DNA of 64,000 bases, taken from assembly GCA_000299095.1 (NCBI GenBank), contig CP003809.1:1279203-1343202 (forward strand). Direction: 5' to 3'. The number at the start of each line of letters is the position of its first letter. The first letter of the stretch is position 1. Position numbers and translations under genes: made by a program. Positions 18,335 to 25,885 of this stretch are shown here, piece after piece. The stretch is from an alpha proteobacterium HIMB5 (GTDB taxonomy: Bacteria; Pseudomonadota; Alphaproteobacteria; Pelagibacterales; Pelagibacteraceae). The notes beneath the pieces were generated by a model. The model was not told the DNA's origin and made no database searches. It was given only the letters and a program-made list of their open reading frames with translations.

Positions 18335-19045
18335 TTAAGAAAGTTTTGATCTACCACCATCAACAGCAATGATTTGACCAGTCATCCAAGAACTTTCATC
18401 AGTTAGTAAAAATTTTGCAAGTGCTGCTGAGTCTTGTCCCTCACCCAATCTTTTTAGCGGATGTGCTTTTGCAATACCTTCTGCTAAAACTTTATTTTTT
18501 AACATTGGTTCAGCTATTTTTGAATTTGTTAAACTCGGAGCTATACAATTTACTCTAATGTTAGGCGCAAATTCTGCAGCAAGAGAAACTGTTAAACCTT
18601 CAACAGCAGCTTTAGCAGATGCAATAATTGCGTGATTGGTAAAACCACGTTGAGCTGCTACTGTAGAAAATAAAACAATAGAACCTTTATTTTTTTTTAA
18701 ACTTTCTTGATAACCTTTTATAGCTTCAACTGCTGAATAAAGATTTAACTTCATACAATTATTTAAATCTTGCTCTTTGACCATTCTAACAGGCTTAAGA
18801 TCTATTGAACCCACACAATAAGCTAGACCTTTTGCTTCAGGAATGTCAGATTTTACCTTTTCGATAAAGTTATTTTCTAGAACATCTGCAACTGTATAGG
18901 CAGAATTAAGTTGACTTGCTAATTGTTGAACACTTTCTTCATTTCTTGCAACTAGATGTATGTCATGACCAGAATCTTTTAATTTTTTTGCTAAACTAGA
19001 ACCAATTGAACCAGTAGCTCCAAAGACAATATATTTATCTGACAT
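18335..19045 (-). CDS. SDR family NAD(P)-dependent oxidoreductase
   Basis: 236 residues. Classical short-chain dehydrogenase: cofactor loop GATGSIGSSLAKKL near 9-22, LAYCVGSIDL near 75, catalytic Ser in LFSTVAAQRG near 126-135; the usual Tyr of YxxxK appears replaced, since the expected position reads NHAIIASAKAAVEGL (Ala, Lys retained). Loss of that Tyr would be notable and suggests altered chemistry or a non-classical active site. It is followed by the sugar dehydrogenase gene and is divergent (27 bases) from the photolyase-related gene, a common neighbour of such SDRs in marine bacteria as I recall. Confidence 0.9.
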   Translation of the reverse strand: MSDKYIVFGATGSIGSSLAKKLKDSGHDIHLVARNEESVQQLASQLNSAYTVADVLENNFIEKVKSDIPEAKGLAYCVGSIDLKPVRMVKEQDLNNCMKLNLYSAVEAIKGYQESLKKNKGSIVLFSTVAAQRGFTNHAIIASAKAAVEGLTVSLAAEFAPNIRVNCIAPSLTNSKIAEPMLKNKVLAEGIAKAHPLKRLGEGQDSAALAKFLLTDESSWMTGQIIAVDGGRSKLS

Positions 19046-19072
19046 ATAAATTTATTTTAGTTATATTTAATT

Positions 19073-20563
19073 ATGAAATTGTTTTTTATACTTGGCAACC
19101 AATTATTTCCATTAAATTATTTAGATAAATTTAAAAAAGATCACTTATTTTTTTTAGCAGAGGATTACGAACTTTGTACATATGAAAAACATCATAAGCA
19201 AAAAATATTATTATTTTTATCATCAATGCGATCATATTTGGATAGACTTAGAAAAGATAAATTTAAAACAGAATATTTAGATATTACCAATAAAACTTTC
19301 AAATCAAGTTACACTGATAAATTAAAATCAATAATTAAATCAAAAAAAATTACTGAAGTTACAAGTTTTGAAATAGAAGATAAATTTTTTGAAAACAAAG
19401 TTTCAAATTTTTTTAAAAAAGAAAAAATAAAATGGAATATTGTTCAAACTCCAATGTTTCTTAATTCGAGAGATAATTTTAAAAAATATCTAAACAAATC
19501 TAAAAAGCCGTTTATGGCAACATTTTACAAAGATACTAGGAGAGAGCTTAACATATTGATGGATAAACAAGGCAATCCACAAGGTGGGAAATGGAGTTTT
19601 GATGAAGACAATAGAAACAAATTACCTAAGAATATATCAATTCCTAAATTTCCAAATATTAATGAAACTACACATACAAAAAAGTTAAAACCAATAATTG
19701 AAAAAAATTTTAAAGATCACCCAGGCAATACAAATCAGTTCTGGTTTGCAACCGAATACGATGATGTTTTAAAGTTATTGAACTTTTTTATTAAAGAGAA
19801 ATCAAACTTATTTGGTGATTATGAGGATGCAGTTGATCAGAAAGATAATATTTTATTTCATAGTGCTTTAAGTCCTTATATAAATTTGGGAATAATCACG
19901 CCTGAATTCATAATAAAAAAAATTTTAGACTTTCATAAAAAAAATAAAATTAGAATGAACTCACTTGAGGGCTATGTAAGGCAAGTCATTGGATGGAGAG
20001 AATTTATGAGAGGAATTTACCAGGGCTATTCAAAAGAAATGGAAACAAAAAATTTCTTTAATCAAAATAGAAAAATGAAGAAAAGTTGGTATGAAGGAAC
20101 TACTGGGCTTCCACCATTAGATTATGCAATTAAAAATGCAAAAAATTATGGATGGTCACACCATATAGAAAGATTAATGATCCTCTCAAACATTATGAAC
20201 CTTTGTGAAATCAAACCAACAATTGTTTACAAATGGTTTATGGAAATGTTCGTTGATTCATCTGATTGGGTAATGGTTCCAAATGTTTATGGAATGGGTT
20301 TATTTAGTGATGGTGGAATTTTTGCGACTAAACCTTATATCTGTGGATCAAGCTATTTCATGAAAATGATGGATTTTAAAAAAGGTGATTGGTGCAACAC
20401 AATGGATGGTCTTTATTGGAGATTTATTGATAGAAATAGAAAATTTTTCCTTACAAATCCAAGGCTATCAATGATGGTAAGAATTTTTGATAAAATGAAA
20501 ATTGAAAGAAAAAAGTTAATTTTACATGAGGCACAAAATTTTATTAATAAAAATACTTCCTAA
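19073..20563 (+). CDS. Cryptochrome/photolyase-related protein (DPRP/prokaryotic 6-4 photolyase family), iron-sulfur ligands missing
   Basis: 496 residues, full length. The N-terminal antenna-type alpha/beta domain starts KLFFILGNQLFP. The C-terminal FAD domain carries EGYVRQVIGWREFMRGIY near 302-319, DWVMVPNVYGMG near 399-410 and GGIFATKPYICGS near 415-427. Relatives repair (6-4) photoproducts or sense light and usually hold a [4Fe-4S] cluster. Here the expected CxxC of the DYCKGC region reads DFKKGD, leaving only C378, C424 and C441 in the C-terminal part. It is divergent from an SDR gene; its 3' end overlaps the convergent GT2 gene by 20 bases. Confidence 0.9.
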   Translation: MKLFFILGNQLFPLNYLDKFKKDHLFFLAEDYELCTYEKHHKQKILLFLSSMRSYLDRLRKDKFKTEYLDITNKTFKSSYTDKLKSIIKSKKITEVTSFEIEDKFFENKVSNFFKKEKIKWNIVQTPMFLNSRDNFKKYLNKSKKPFMATFYKDTRRELNILMDKQGNPQGGKWSFDEDNRNKLPKNISIPKFPNINETTHTKKLKPIIEKNFKDHPGNTNQFWFATEYDDVLKLLNFFIKEKSNLFGDYEDAVDQKDNILFHSALSPYINLGIITPEFIIKKILDFHKKNKIRMNSLEGYVRQVIGWREFMRGIYQGYSKEMETKNFFNQNRKMKKSWYEGTTGLPPLDYAIKNAKNYGWSHHIERLMILSNIMNLCEIKPTIVYKWFMEMFVDSSDWVMVPNVYGMGLFSDGGIFATKPYICGSSYFMKMMDFKKGDWCNTMDGLYWRFIDRNRKFFLTNPRLSMMVRIFDKMKIERKKLILHEAQNFINKNTS

Positions 20564-21254
20564 AAGATAAAAGAATTAAATTTTTCAAAGTCCTAAAAAT
20601 TTCAAATTTTGGTATTTTAGAAACACCAGTTTTTCTATCAGCAAAAGTAATGGGTATTTCTTTAATAGAAAAACCATGCTCTACTATCTTAAATATCGTT
20701 CCCATAAAAAAACTGTATCCTTTTGCATTCACTGAATTTAAATTAAATTTCCCAAGTTTATTTAAATTAAATCCCCTATAAGACGTTGTATACTCATTGC
20801 AATTTATACCAGATAAAAACTTAATTGCATAATTACCAATAATACTCGTAAATAATCTTGAACCTGTCATTAAACATTTTCCTCCAATAATATATCTTGA
20901 TCCAATAACAAATGGAAAGTTTTTTAATTGTAGTATAAAGTTTTTGAGTTCAATTGGATCATGAGATAAATCAGCATCCATTGATATAAAATAATCATAA
21001 TTATTTTTTTTTGCAAAATTAAACGCTAATTTATGTGCTGTATCTAATCCAAGTTTTTTTTCTCTTACAATCAAATTTATTTGCTGAAATTTTTTTATCA
21101 TTTTTTTTACAATCAAACTTGTTTGATCAGGTGAATTATCGTCAATGATAAGGATATCTGCGTGTGGAAGATTTTTTAAAATTTTTTCAATTAATTCTTT
21201 AATATTTTGTTTTTCATTGTAACTAGCAGTAAATACTAATATTCTTATAGTCAT
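20544..21254 (-). CDS. Family 2 glycosyltransferase (polyprenyl-phosphate mannosyl/glucosyltransferase type)
   Basis: 236 residues, length and motifs of the soluble dolichyl-phosphate mannose synthase type: FTASYNEKQNIKELI near 8-22, IDDNSPDQTS near 37, the metal-binding DADLSHDP near 92-99, and ITFADRKTGVSKI near 200-212. It probably transfers a sugar from an NDP-sugar to a polyprenyl phosphate on the cytoplasmic membrane. No C-terminal membrane anchors. It is divergent (17 bases) from the broken dehydratase gene and starts the small glycan island. Confidence 0.9.
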   Translation of the reverse strand: MTIRILVFTASYNEKQNIKELIEKILKNLPHADILIIDDNSPDQTSLIVKKMIKKFQQINLIVREKKLGLDTAHKLAFNFAKKNNYDYFISMDADLSHDPIELKNFILQLKNFPFVIGSRYIIGGKCLMTGSRLFTSIIGNYAIKFLSGINCNEYTTSYRGFNLNKLGKFNLNSVNAKGYSFFMGTIFKIVEHGFSIKEIPITFADRKTGVSKIPKFEIFRTLKNLILLSFRKYFY

Positions 21255-21271
21255 ACTAATTCAATATATTA

Positions 21272-22233
21272 ATGAGAAAAAAAAAAGCAATTATAATAGG
21301 TGGCTCAGGTCAATTAGGTATAAGTTTATCTCAAAAGTTATTAAATAAAAATTTCCAAGTTCTTATTACTACAAGAGATGTAAAGTCTGCAAAAAAAAAA
21401 TTTTTGCTTAATAACAAAAATTTAAAAATTATAAAACTTGATATTTTAAATAAAAATAAAATTAAGTTCTTATTACATCAACAAAAACCCCAAGTTATTT
21501 TTTACTTTGCAGGTCAAAGTTCCCCATCAAAATCATTTATAAAAAAAAAATTACTTTTCAAAGCAATGTTGAAGGTTGTGAAAATTTTTTAAAAGTGATT
21601 TATGAAGAAAAAATTAGATGTAAATTTGTAAATGCCAGTTCATGTGAAATATTTGATAAAAATATCAAAAGAATAAGTGTCAATTCAAAAAAAAATCCTA
21701 TCAGCCCTTACGGAAATTCTAAATTAATGTCACATAATTTGACGAAATATTTTAGGGATAAAAAAAAATTAAAAACATATAATGCAATTCTTTTTAACAC
21801 TGAGTCTATTCATAGACACAAGGATTATCTTATTCCAAAAATTTGTATTGCTGCAATTAATGCAAAAAAATATGGTAAATTCACTTATTTCGGAAATTTA
21901 AATATTTCAAGAGAATGGAATTGGTGCGATGAGCAGACAAAATATTTAATAAAATTTATAAATAAATCTCCTCAAGATTTTATTCTTTCCAACGGAAAGA
22001 GTTTTTCGGCAAAACAAATGCTTAAATTTGCTTTTGAATATTATAAATTAGACTACAAAAATTATGTAAGAATACACAAAAGATATTTAAGAAAAAAAGA
22101 TTTTTTAATTAAACGATCAAGATACGATTTATGTTTGAAAAGAAATAAACTTATAAGGAAATCAAAAATTTATGGGAAAAGAATAATTTATCTAATAATA
22201 AAAAATTATGAAAAAAGAAAAAGAAATTTATAG
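21272..22233 (+). pseudogene. GDP-mannose 4,6-dehydratase-like gene interrupted by a frameshift at an A10 tract
   Basis: The first frame gives GGSGQLGISL (Rossmann loop) to GQSSPSKSFIKK, then goes out of frame and stops at 21592. Reading one extra A (or two fewer) at the A10 run 21541-21550 restores family sequence immediately: ITFQSNVEGCENFLKVIYEE, then VNASSCEIF, the YxxxK active site in SPYGNSKL, FNTESIHR and ISREWNW, continuing to 22233. The restored protein would be 320 residues, a little short for GMD. Options are genuine inactivation, a homopolymer sequencing or assembly error, or slippage-dependent expression. The intact remainder shows no other stop, which argues against an old pseudogene. 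Sugar specificity is inferred only from motif likeness. Confidence 0.8.
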
Positions 22234-23410
22234 CTATCTAGCAATCTATTTAACTATCTTATTACTTTTTTCATATTTTTTTTTATATGTTAAGCACCAA
22301 GTTGGAAATGACTCAACTATTTCAGAATGGTTGATTAATTATGAAGGTGGCTTTACCAAAAGAGGTTTAATAGGACAAATAGCAATTGAAATCTCTCGAT
22401 TTTTTAATTTAAATTTAAGATTTTCAATATTCTTGATGCAATCATTTGTTTGTACAGTTTATTTTATCTTACTATTCAATTTTTTAAAAAATTTTAAACT
22501 TGAGAGGATTGTACTTTTATCAATTTTTACTCCTATTTTTATTTTATATCCTATTGCTGAAATTGAAGTTTTGGCAAGGAAAGAGATTATAATTTTTTCT
22601 TTATACTTATTATATCATTTAGTCCCAAATCAAAACATTTGGAAAACATTTTCATTTTTAATTTTTACTTCACTTTCAATTTTAATTTGGGAACCAGTTA
22701 TATTTTTTTTCCCAATTATCTTTATATTGGAAGTGATAGAAAAAAATATCAAAAATTATGATCTAAATCTTTTAAAAATTTTAATCTCATTTATTCCAAG
22801 CTTAATAATTGCCTACATATTCATTTTTAATCCTTTGAATGAAATGGAGTGGAATGTGATGGCTTCAATTTTAAAATCAGAATTCAATCAAAGATGTTAT
22901 ATGTCTTGTGGTCTTCTTAAAACCAAATCTTCTATCATTCAACAATTTGAAGGAAATTATGGAAAATATTCATTAGAAGTTTTTATCAGATATTTGTTAA
23001 TTATTTTTATTGGTTTTTATCCATTATTTACTCTAATAAAAAATTCAAAAATTAAAAATAATAACCTAATTTTATTTAAATATTTTAAGAATTTTTCAAA
23101 AGCTTTATTTTTAAGTTTGACGCCAGTTATTTTACTTTTTGCAATGGGATATGACTGGGGACGATGGGTAAATATTTCATATGTATTTTTGTTAATTATT
23201 TTTTTTCAACTACTGAGACAAAAAAAAATAACAATAAATTATGAAAACATTGAAAATACGTTTATTTATAAACTTAAAAAAAAAACCTTTATTTTTTTCT
23301 TTATAATTTTTTGTTTTGGATGGAATCCCAAAACTGTTATTACTGGAGACGTAGCTTCTTTTCCAGGTTATAGGATACCTTACAAAGTATTAAAAATAAT
23401 GATTAATTAA
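22208..23410 (+). CDS. Polytopic membrane protein of unknown function
   Basis: 400 residues with about nine or ten hydrophobic helices, starting near 8-28. A conserved-looking extracytoplasmic stretch, NYEGGFTKRGLIGQIA near 44-59, resembles the G-G-x-x-x-R-G-L motif of uncharacterised membrane proteins found in bacterial glycan clusters; no glycosyltransferase-C or flippase signature is certain. Only four Cys, two in RCYMSCG near 228-234. The start overlaps the end of the broken dehydratase gene by 26 bases. Base composition is at the AT-rich end of the window, consistent with a variable surface-glycan locus. Confidence 0.75.
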   Translation: MKKEKEIYSYLAIYLTILLLFSYFFLYVKHQVGNDSTISEWLINYEGGFTKRGLIGQIAIEISRFFNLNLRFSIFLMQSFVCTVYFILLFNFLKNFKLERIVLLSIFTPIFILYPIAEIEVLARKEIIIFSLYLLYHLVPNQNIWKTFSFLIFTSLSILIWEPVIFFFPIIFILEVIEKNIKNYDLNLLKILISFIPSLIIAYIFIFNPLNEMEWNVMASILKSEFNQRCYMSCGLLKTKSSIIQQFEGNYGKYSLEVFIRYLLIIFIGFYPLFTLIKNSKIKNNNLILFKYFKNFSKALFLSLTPVILLFAMGYDWGRWVNISYVFLLIIFFQLLRQKKITINYENIENTFIYKLKKKTFIFFFIIFCFGWNPKTVITGDVASFPGYRIPYKVLKIMIN

Positions 23411-23413
23411 AGC

Positions 23414-23743
23414 ATGTATATTTCAATCACAGGCCTTAAACCAAAAAATTTTCTTTCTAAAATCAAATTTTGGATGTTAGCAATTCCATCTTTTAGAGCA
23501 GCTCAAAAAGCTGATGGTAATTTATTCTGTGAAGTTAAAGAAGTTGATGGATACAAACATACTTTAACGGCTTGGAAAGACAGAAACTATATGATGGAAT
23601 ATATTAATGGAATAACTCATTCGAAAGCCATGAAAGAGTTTAGTTCAATTGCTACAGGATCAACCTATGGCTATGAGAGTAACACAATACCATCATGGGA
23701 AGAAGCTTTAGATCTTTGGAAAAAAAATTATAAAGAATATTAG
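23414..23743 (+). CDS. Small protein, possible DUF3291/antibiotic-monooxygenase-like alpha+beta barrel
   Basis: 109 residues, soluble. The pattern of a strand (MYISITGLK), a helix (FRAAQKADGNLFCEVKE), TLTAWKDRNYMMEYINGITHSKAMKEF and a C-terminal helix fits a ferredoxin-like dimeric barrel of the DUF3291/ABM kind; family assignment is tentative. No catalytic residues can be named. It is followed one base later by the DUF2256 micro-gene, and both are in the photolyase-rich neighbourhood. It may have been the original downstream neighbour of the photolyase gene before the glycan genes came between. Confidence 0.7.
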   Translation: MYISITGLKPKNFLSKIKFWMLAIPSFRAAQKADGNLFCEVKEVDGYKHTLTAWKDRNYMMEYINGITHSKAMKEFSSIATGSTYGYESNTIPSWEEALDLWKKNYKEY

Positions 23744-23744
23744 T

Positions 23745-23873
23745 TTGAAAAAACAAAACTTACCCTCAAAAATTTGCCCCGTCTGTAAAAGACCATTTGC
23801 ATGGAGAAAAAAATGGAAGCTGAATTGGGATAAAGTAAAATATTGTTCAAAGAAATGCTCTGGTTTAAAATAA
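23745..23873 (+). CDS. DUF2256 family protein (Cys-rich micro-protein)
   Basis: A 42-residue frame from a TTG at 23745 to TAA at 23873. It matches the DUF2256 pattern over its whole length: ICPVCKRPFAWRKKW at residues 10-24, WDKVKYCSKKC at 28-38. The four cysteines (11, 14, 34, 38) form a zinc-ribbon-like C-x2-C...C-x3-C set. The family is usually 40-60 residues and in many bacteria sits beside photolyase/cryptochrome-related genes, as it does here. Function unknown; nucleic-acid binding is a guess from the zinc-ribbon look. Start codon choice is fixed by the stop of the preceding gene (23743). Confidence 0.88.
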   Translation: MKKQNLPSKICPVCKRPFAWRKKWKLNWDKVKYCSKKCSGLK

Positions 23874-23877
23874 AAAA

Positions 23878-24597
23878 ATGAACATTATTGTTTTACAACA
23901 CATTAAAATAGAAGACCCAGGCTACATTAAAGATCTAATGTTAGCTGATGGTTTTAAGTTAACAACAATAGAATTAGATGAGGGAGAAAAAATCCCTGAC
24001 GATCTAAGTAAATTTGATGGAATGTTTTGTATGGGTGGACCAATGGATACATACATGGAGGATCAATATCCTTGGTTAATAGATGAAAAGAAAAGAATAA
24101 AAGAATTTGTTGTTAATTTAAAAAAACCATATTTAGGATTCTGTTTAGGTTGTCAGCTTTTAGGCGAAGTAATTGGTGGCAAAGTGGTTAAGTCTAATCC
24201 AGCAGAGATTGGAATTATGGATATTAATTTTAGTAAAGAAAAAGTTAATGATAAGCTTTTTAATGAATTTCCTGATCAAATTAAAAGTCTTCAGTGGCAC
24301 TCTTATGAAGTTCAAGGAATTGAAAACAATAAAGATGTAACATTAATTGCCTCATCTCCAGTTACAAAATTTCAAATTTTTAAATATCAAAATCATGCAT
24401 ATGGAATTCAATTTCATATCGAAATTAAAGACACAACAGTAAATGAATGGGGGTGCGTTCCTGAATATAAAAAAGCTTTAGAGGAGCAATTAGGTGAGGG
24501 AGCTTTAGAAAAATTTGACCAAGCAGCCAAAGATAATATGAAAGATATGAATGAATATTCTCGATCACTCTACGAGAATTTTAAAAAAATATTATGA
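23878..24597 (+). CDS. Type 1 glutamine amidotransferase
   Basis: 239 residues. The class I GATase triad is present: nucleophile Cys in LGFCLGCQLLG near 88-98, and His/Glu in FHIEIK near 178-183. FCMGGPMDTY near 50 is the oxyanion-strand region. The protein is stand-alone, with no synthetase domain, like the GMP synthase-like GATases of marine alphaproteobacteria, so the ammonia acceptor cannot be named. It overlaps the next gene by four bases (ATGA). Confidence 0.88.
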   Translation: MNIIVLQHIKIEDPGYIKDLMLADGFKLTTIELDEGEKIPDDLSKFDGMFCMGGPMDTYMEDQYPWLIDEKKRIKEFVVNLKKPYLGFCLGCQLLGEVIGGKVVKSNPAEIGIMDINFSKEKVNDKLFNEFPDQIKSLQWHSYEVQGIENNKDVTLIASSPVTKFQIFKYQNHAYGIQFHIEIKDTTVNEWGCVPEYKKALEEQLGEGALEKFDQAAKDNMKDMNEYSRSLYENFKKIL

Positions 24598-25268
24598 AAA
24601 AATATAAAATAGGGTTTCCTGTAAAATTTAAAAAAGCAAAATATCCAACTAAAAAAAAATTAGTTGGTAAGTATTGTGTTTTAGAGCCTGTAAATGTTAA
24701 GAAACATGCAAAAGATCTCTATGAAAATTTTTCAATTGATAAAAAGGGAATTGATTGGATCTATATGCCAACAGGTCCTTATAAATCTTTTTCTTCGTTT
24801 AAAAAATATCTAACAACAGAAAAGTTATCTGGAAATCCTTTCTTTTATTCTATCTATTCAAAAAAACTTAAAACTTATTGTGGATTAGCAAGTTATTTAA
24901 GAATTACACCTGAGGTAGGAACGATCGAAGTGGGTTGGATAACATATGCTAAAAATTTACAAAAAACAGTTGAAGCGACTGAAGCCATGTTCCTTATGAT
25001 GAAGAACGCTTTCGAGATCTTGGGGTATAGAAGATACGAATGGAAATGTGATAGTCTTAATAAAAGATCTAATAAAGCTGCATTAAGATTAGGTTTTAAA
25101 TTTGAAGGAGTTTTTAGACAGGCTACAATCTATAAAAAGAGAAATAGGGATACCTCTTGGTATGCTATAATTGATAAAGACTGGAATAAAATTAAAAAAG
25201 GTTATCAGGCTTTTTTAAAGCCATCAAATTTTAAAAATTCCAAACAAATTAAAAAGTTAAAATTTTAG
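24594..25268 (+). CDS. GNAT family N-acetyltransferase (RimJ/RimL-like)
   Basis: 224 residues. The fold is recognisable from KYCVLEPVNVKKHAKDLYENF near 27-47, GLASYLRITPEVGTIEVGWI near 98-117, and the acetyl-CoA loop region RRYEWKCDSLNKRSNKAALRLGFKFEGVFRQ near 148-178. It resembles the ribosomal-protein/aminoglycoside-type acetyltransferases, but substrates in this group vary widely. Translationally coupled to the amidotransferase; its 3' end overlaps the convergent DsbA-family gene by four bases. Confidence 0.9.
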   Translation: MKKYKIGFPVKFKKAKYPTKKKLVGKYCVLEPVNVKKHAKDLYENFSIDKKGIDWIYMPTGPYKSFSSFKKYLTTEKLSGNPFFYSIYSKKLKTYCGLASYLRITPEVGTIEVGWITYAKNLQKTVEATEAMFLMMKNAFEILGYRRYEWKCDSLNKRSNKAALRLGFKFEGVFRQATIYKKRNRDTSWYAIIDKDWNKIKKGYQAFLKPSNFKNSKQIKKLKF

Positions 25269-25882
25269 TTTAAATTTTCTTTAATAAAATTTTTTAAATA
25301 CTCAGAGCTTTGTGCACCTGATACGTATTGATCATTAATTTCAAAAAAAGGAACTCCCGAAATATTTTTTTCCTTTGCAATGTTTTGATAAGAGTAAATT
25401 TTATTTTTATTAATCTCTGAAAAATAATTAATAACTTTTTCTTTTGAAATATTGTTACGTTCAGCTATTTTAAATAATATGTTTTCATCACCAATATCTT
25501 CACCCATTATAAAGTAGCTTGTATAAATCTCTTTTTTGATTTCATTTTCTTTTCCATTATCCTTTGCTAATAAAATCAGTAAATGTGAAAGAACAGTATT
25601 TGGTGTTTTAATTATTTTTTCTAAATTAAAATTTAATCCAACTTCTTTTGCTTTTTGTGTCATTGATGCATACATCGGGGCCGCTAATTCCTTACCACCA
25701 AATTTGATATTTAGATAATCACTTCTTGATATTCCACTTTCAGGCATATCAGGATTTAGTTGAAAAGGTACGTGTTCAACTTCTATCTTTTTATCTTTGT
25801 AATCTTCCAATGCTTTTTCTAGGTTTGTTTGACCTATAAAACACCAGCCACATATTGTATCTGCGTAAACTTTAATTTTCAT
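25265..25882 (-). CDS. DsbA family oxidoreductase (FrnE-like)
   Basis: 205 residues, cytoplasmic (no signal peptide). The thioredoxin-fold active site DTICGWCFIG (CGWC, near 10-17) starts the protein, and the cis-proline loop SGVPFFEIN is near 174-182. The helical insertion with LSHLLILLAKDNGKENE fits FrnE/2-hydroxychromene-2-carboxylate isomerase relatives. It likely acts as a thiol oxidoreductase; its partner is unknown. It is separated by only three bases from the photolyase-like gene upstream, so both are probably co-transcribed. Confidence 0.9.
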   Translation of the reverse strand: MKIKVYADTICGWCFIGQTNLEKALEDYKDKKIEVEHVPFQLNPDMPESGISRSDYLNIKFGGKELAAPMYASMTQKAKEVGLNFNLEKIIKTPNTVLSHLLILLAKDNGKENEIKKEIYTSYFIMGEDIGDENILFKIAERNNISKEKVINYFSEINKNKIYSYQNIAKEKNISGVPFFEINDQYVSGAQSSEYLKNFIKENLN

Positions 25883-25885
25883 ATT

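Noticed and set aside
21272..21592. Treating the first part of the split dehydratase as an independent 106-residue protein
   Set aside because: Its last 14 residues have no family likeness, while the shifted frame continues the dehydratase pattern exactly from the A10 tract.
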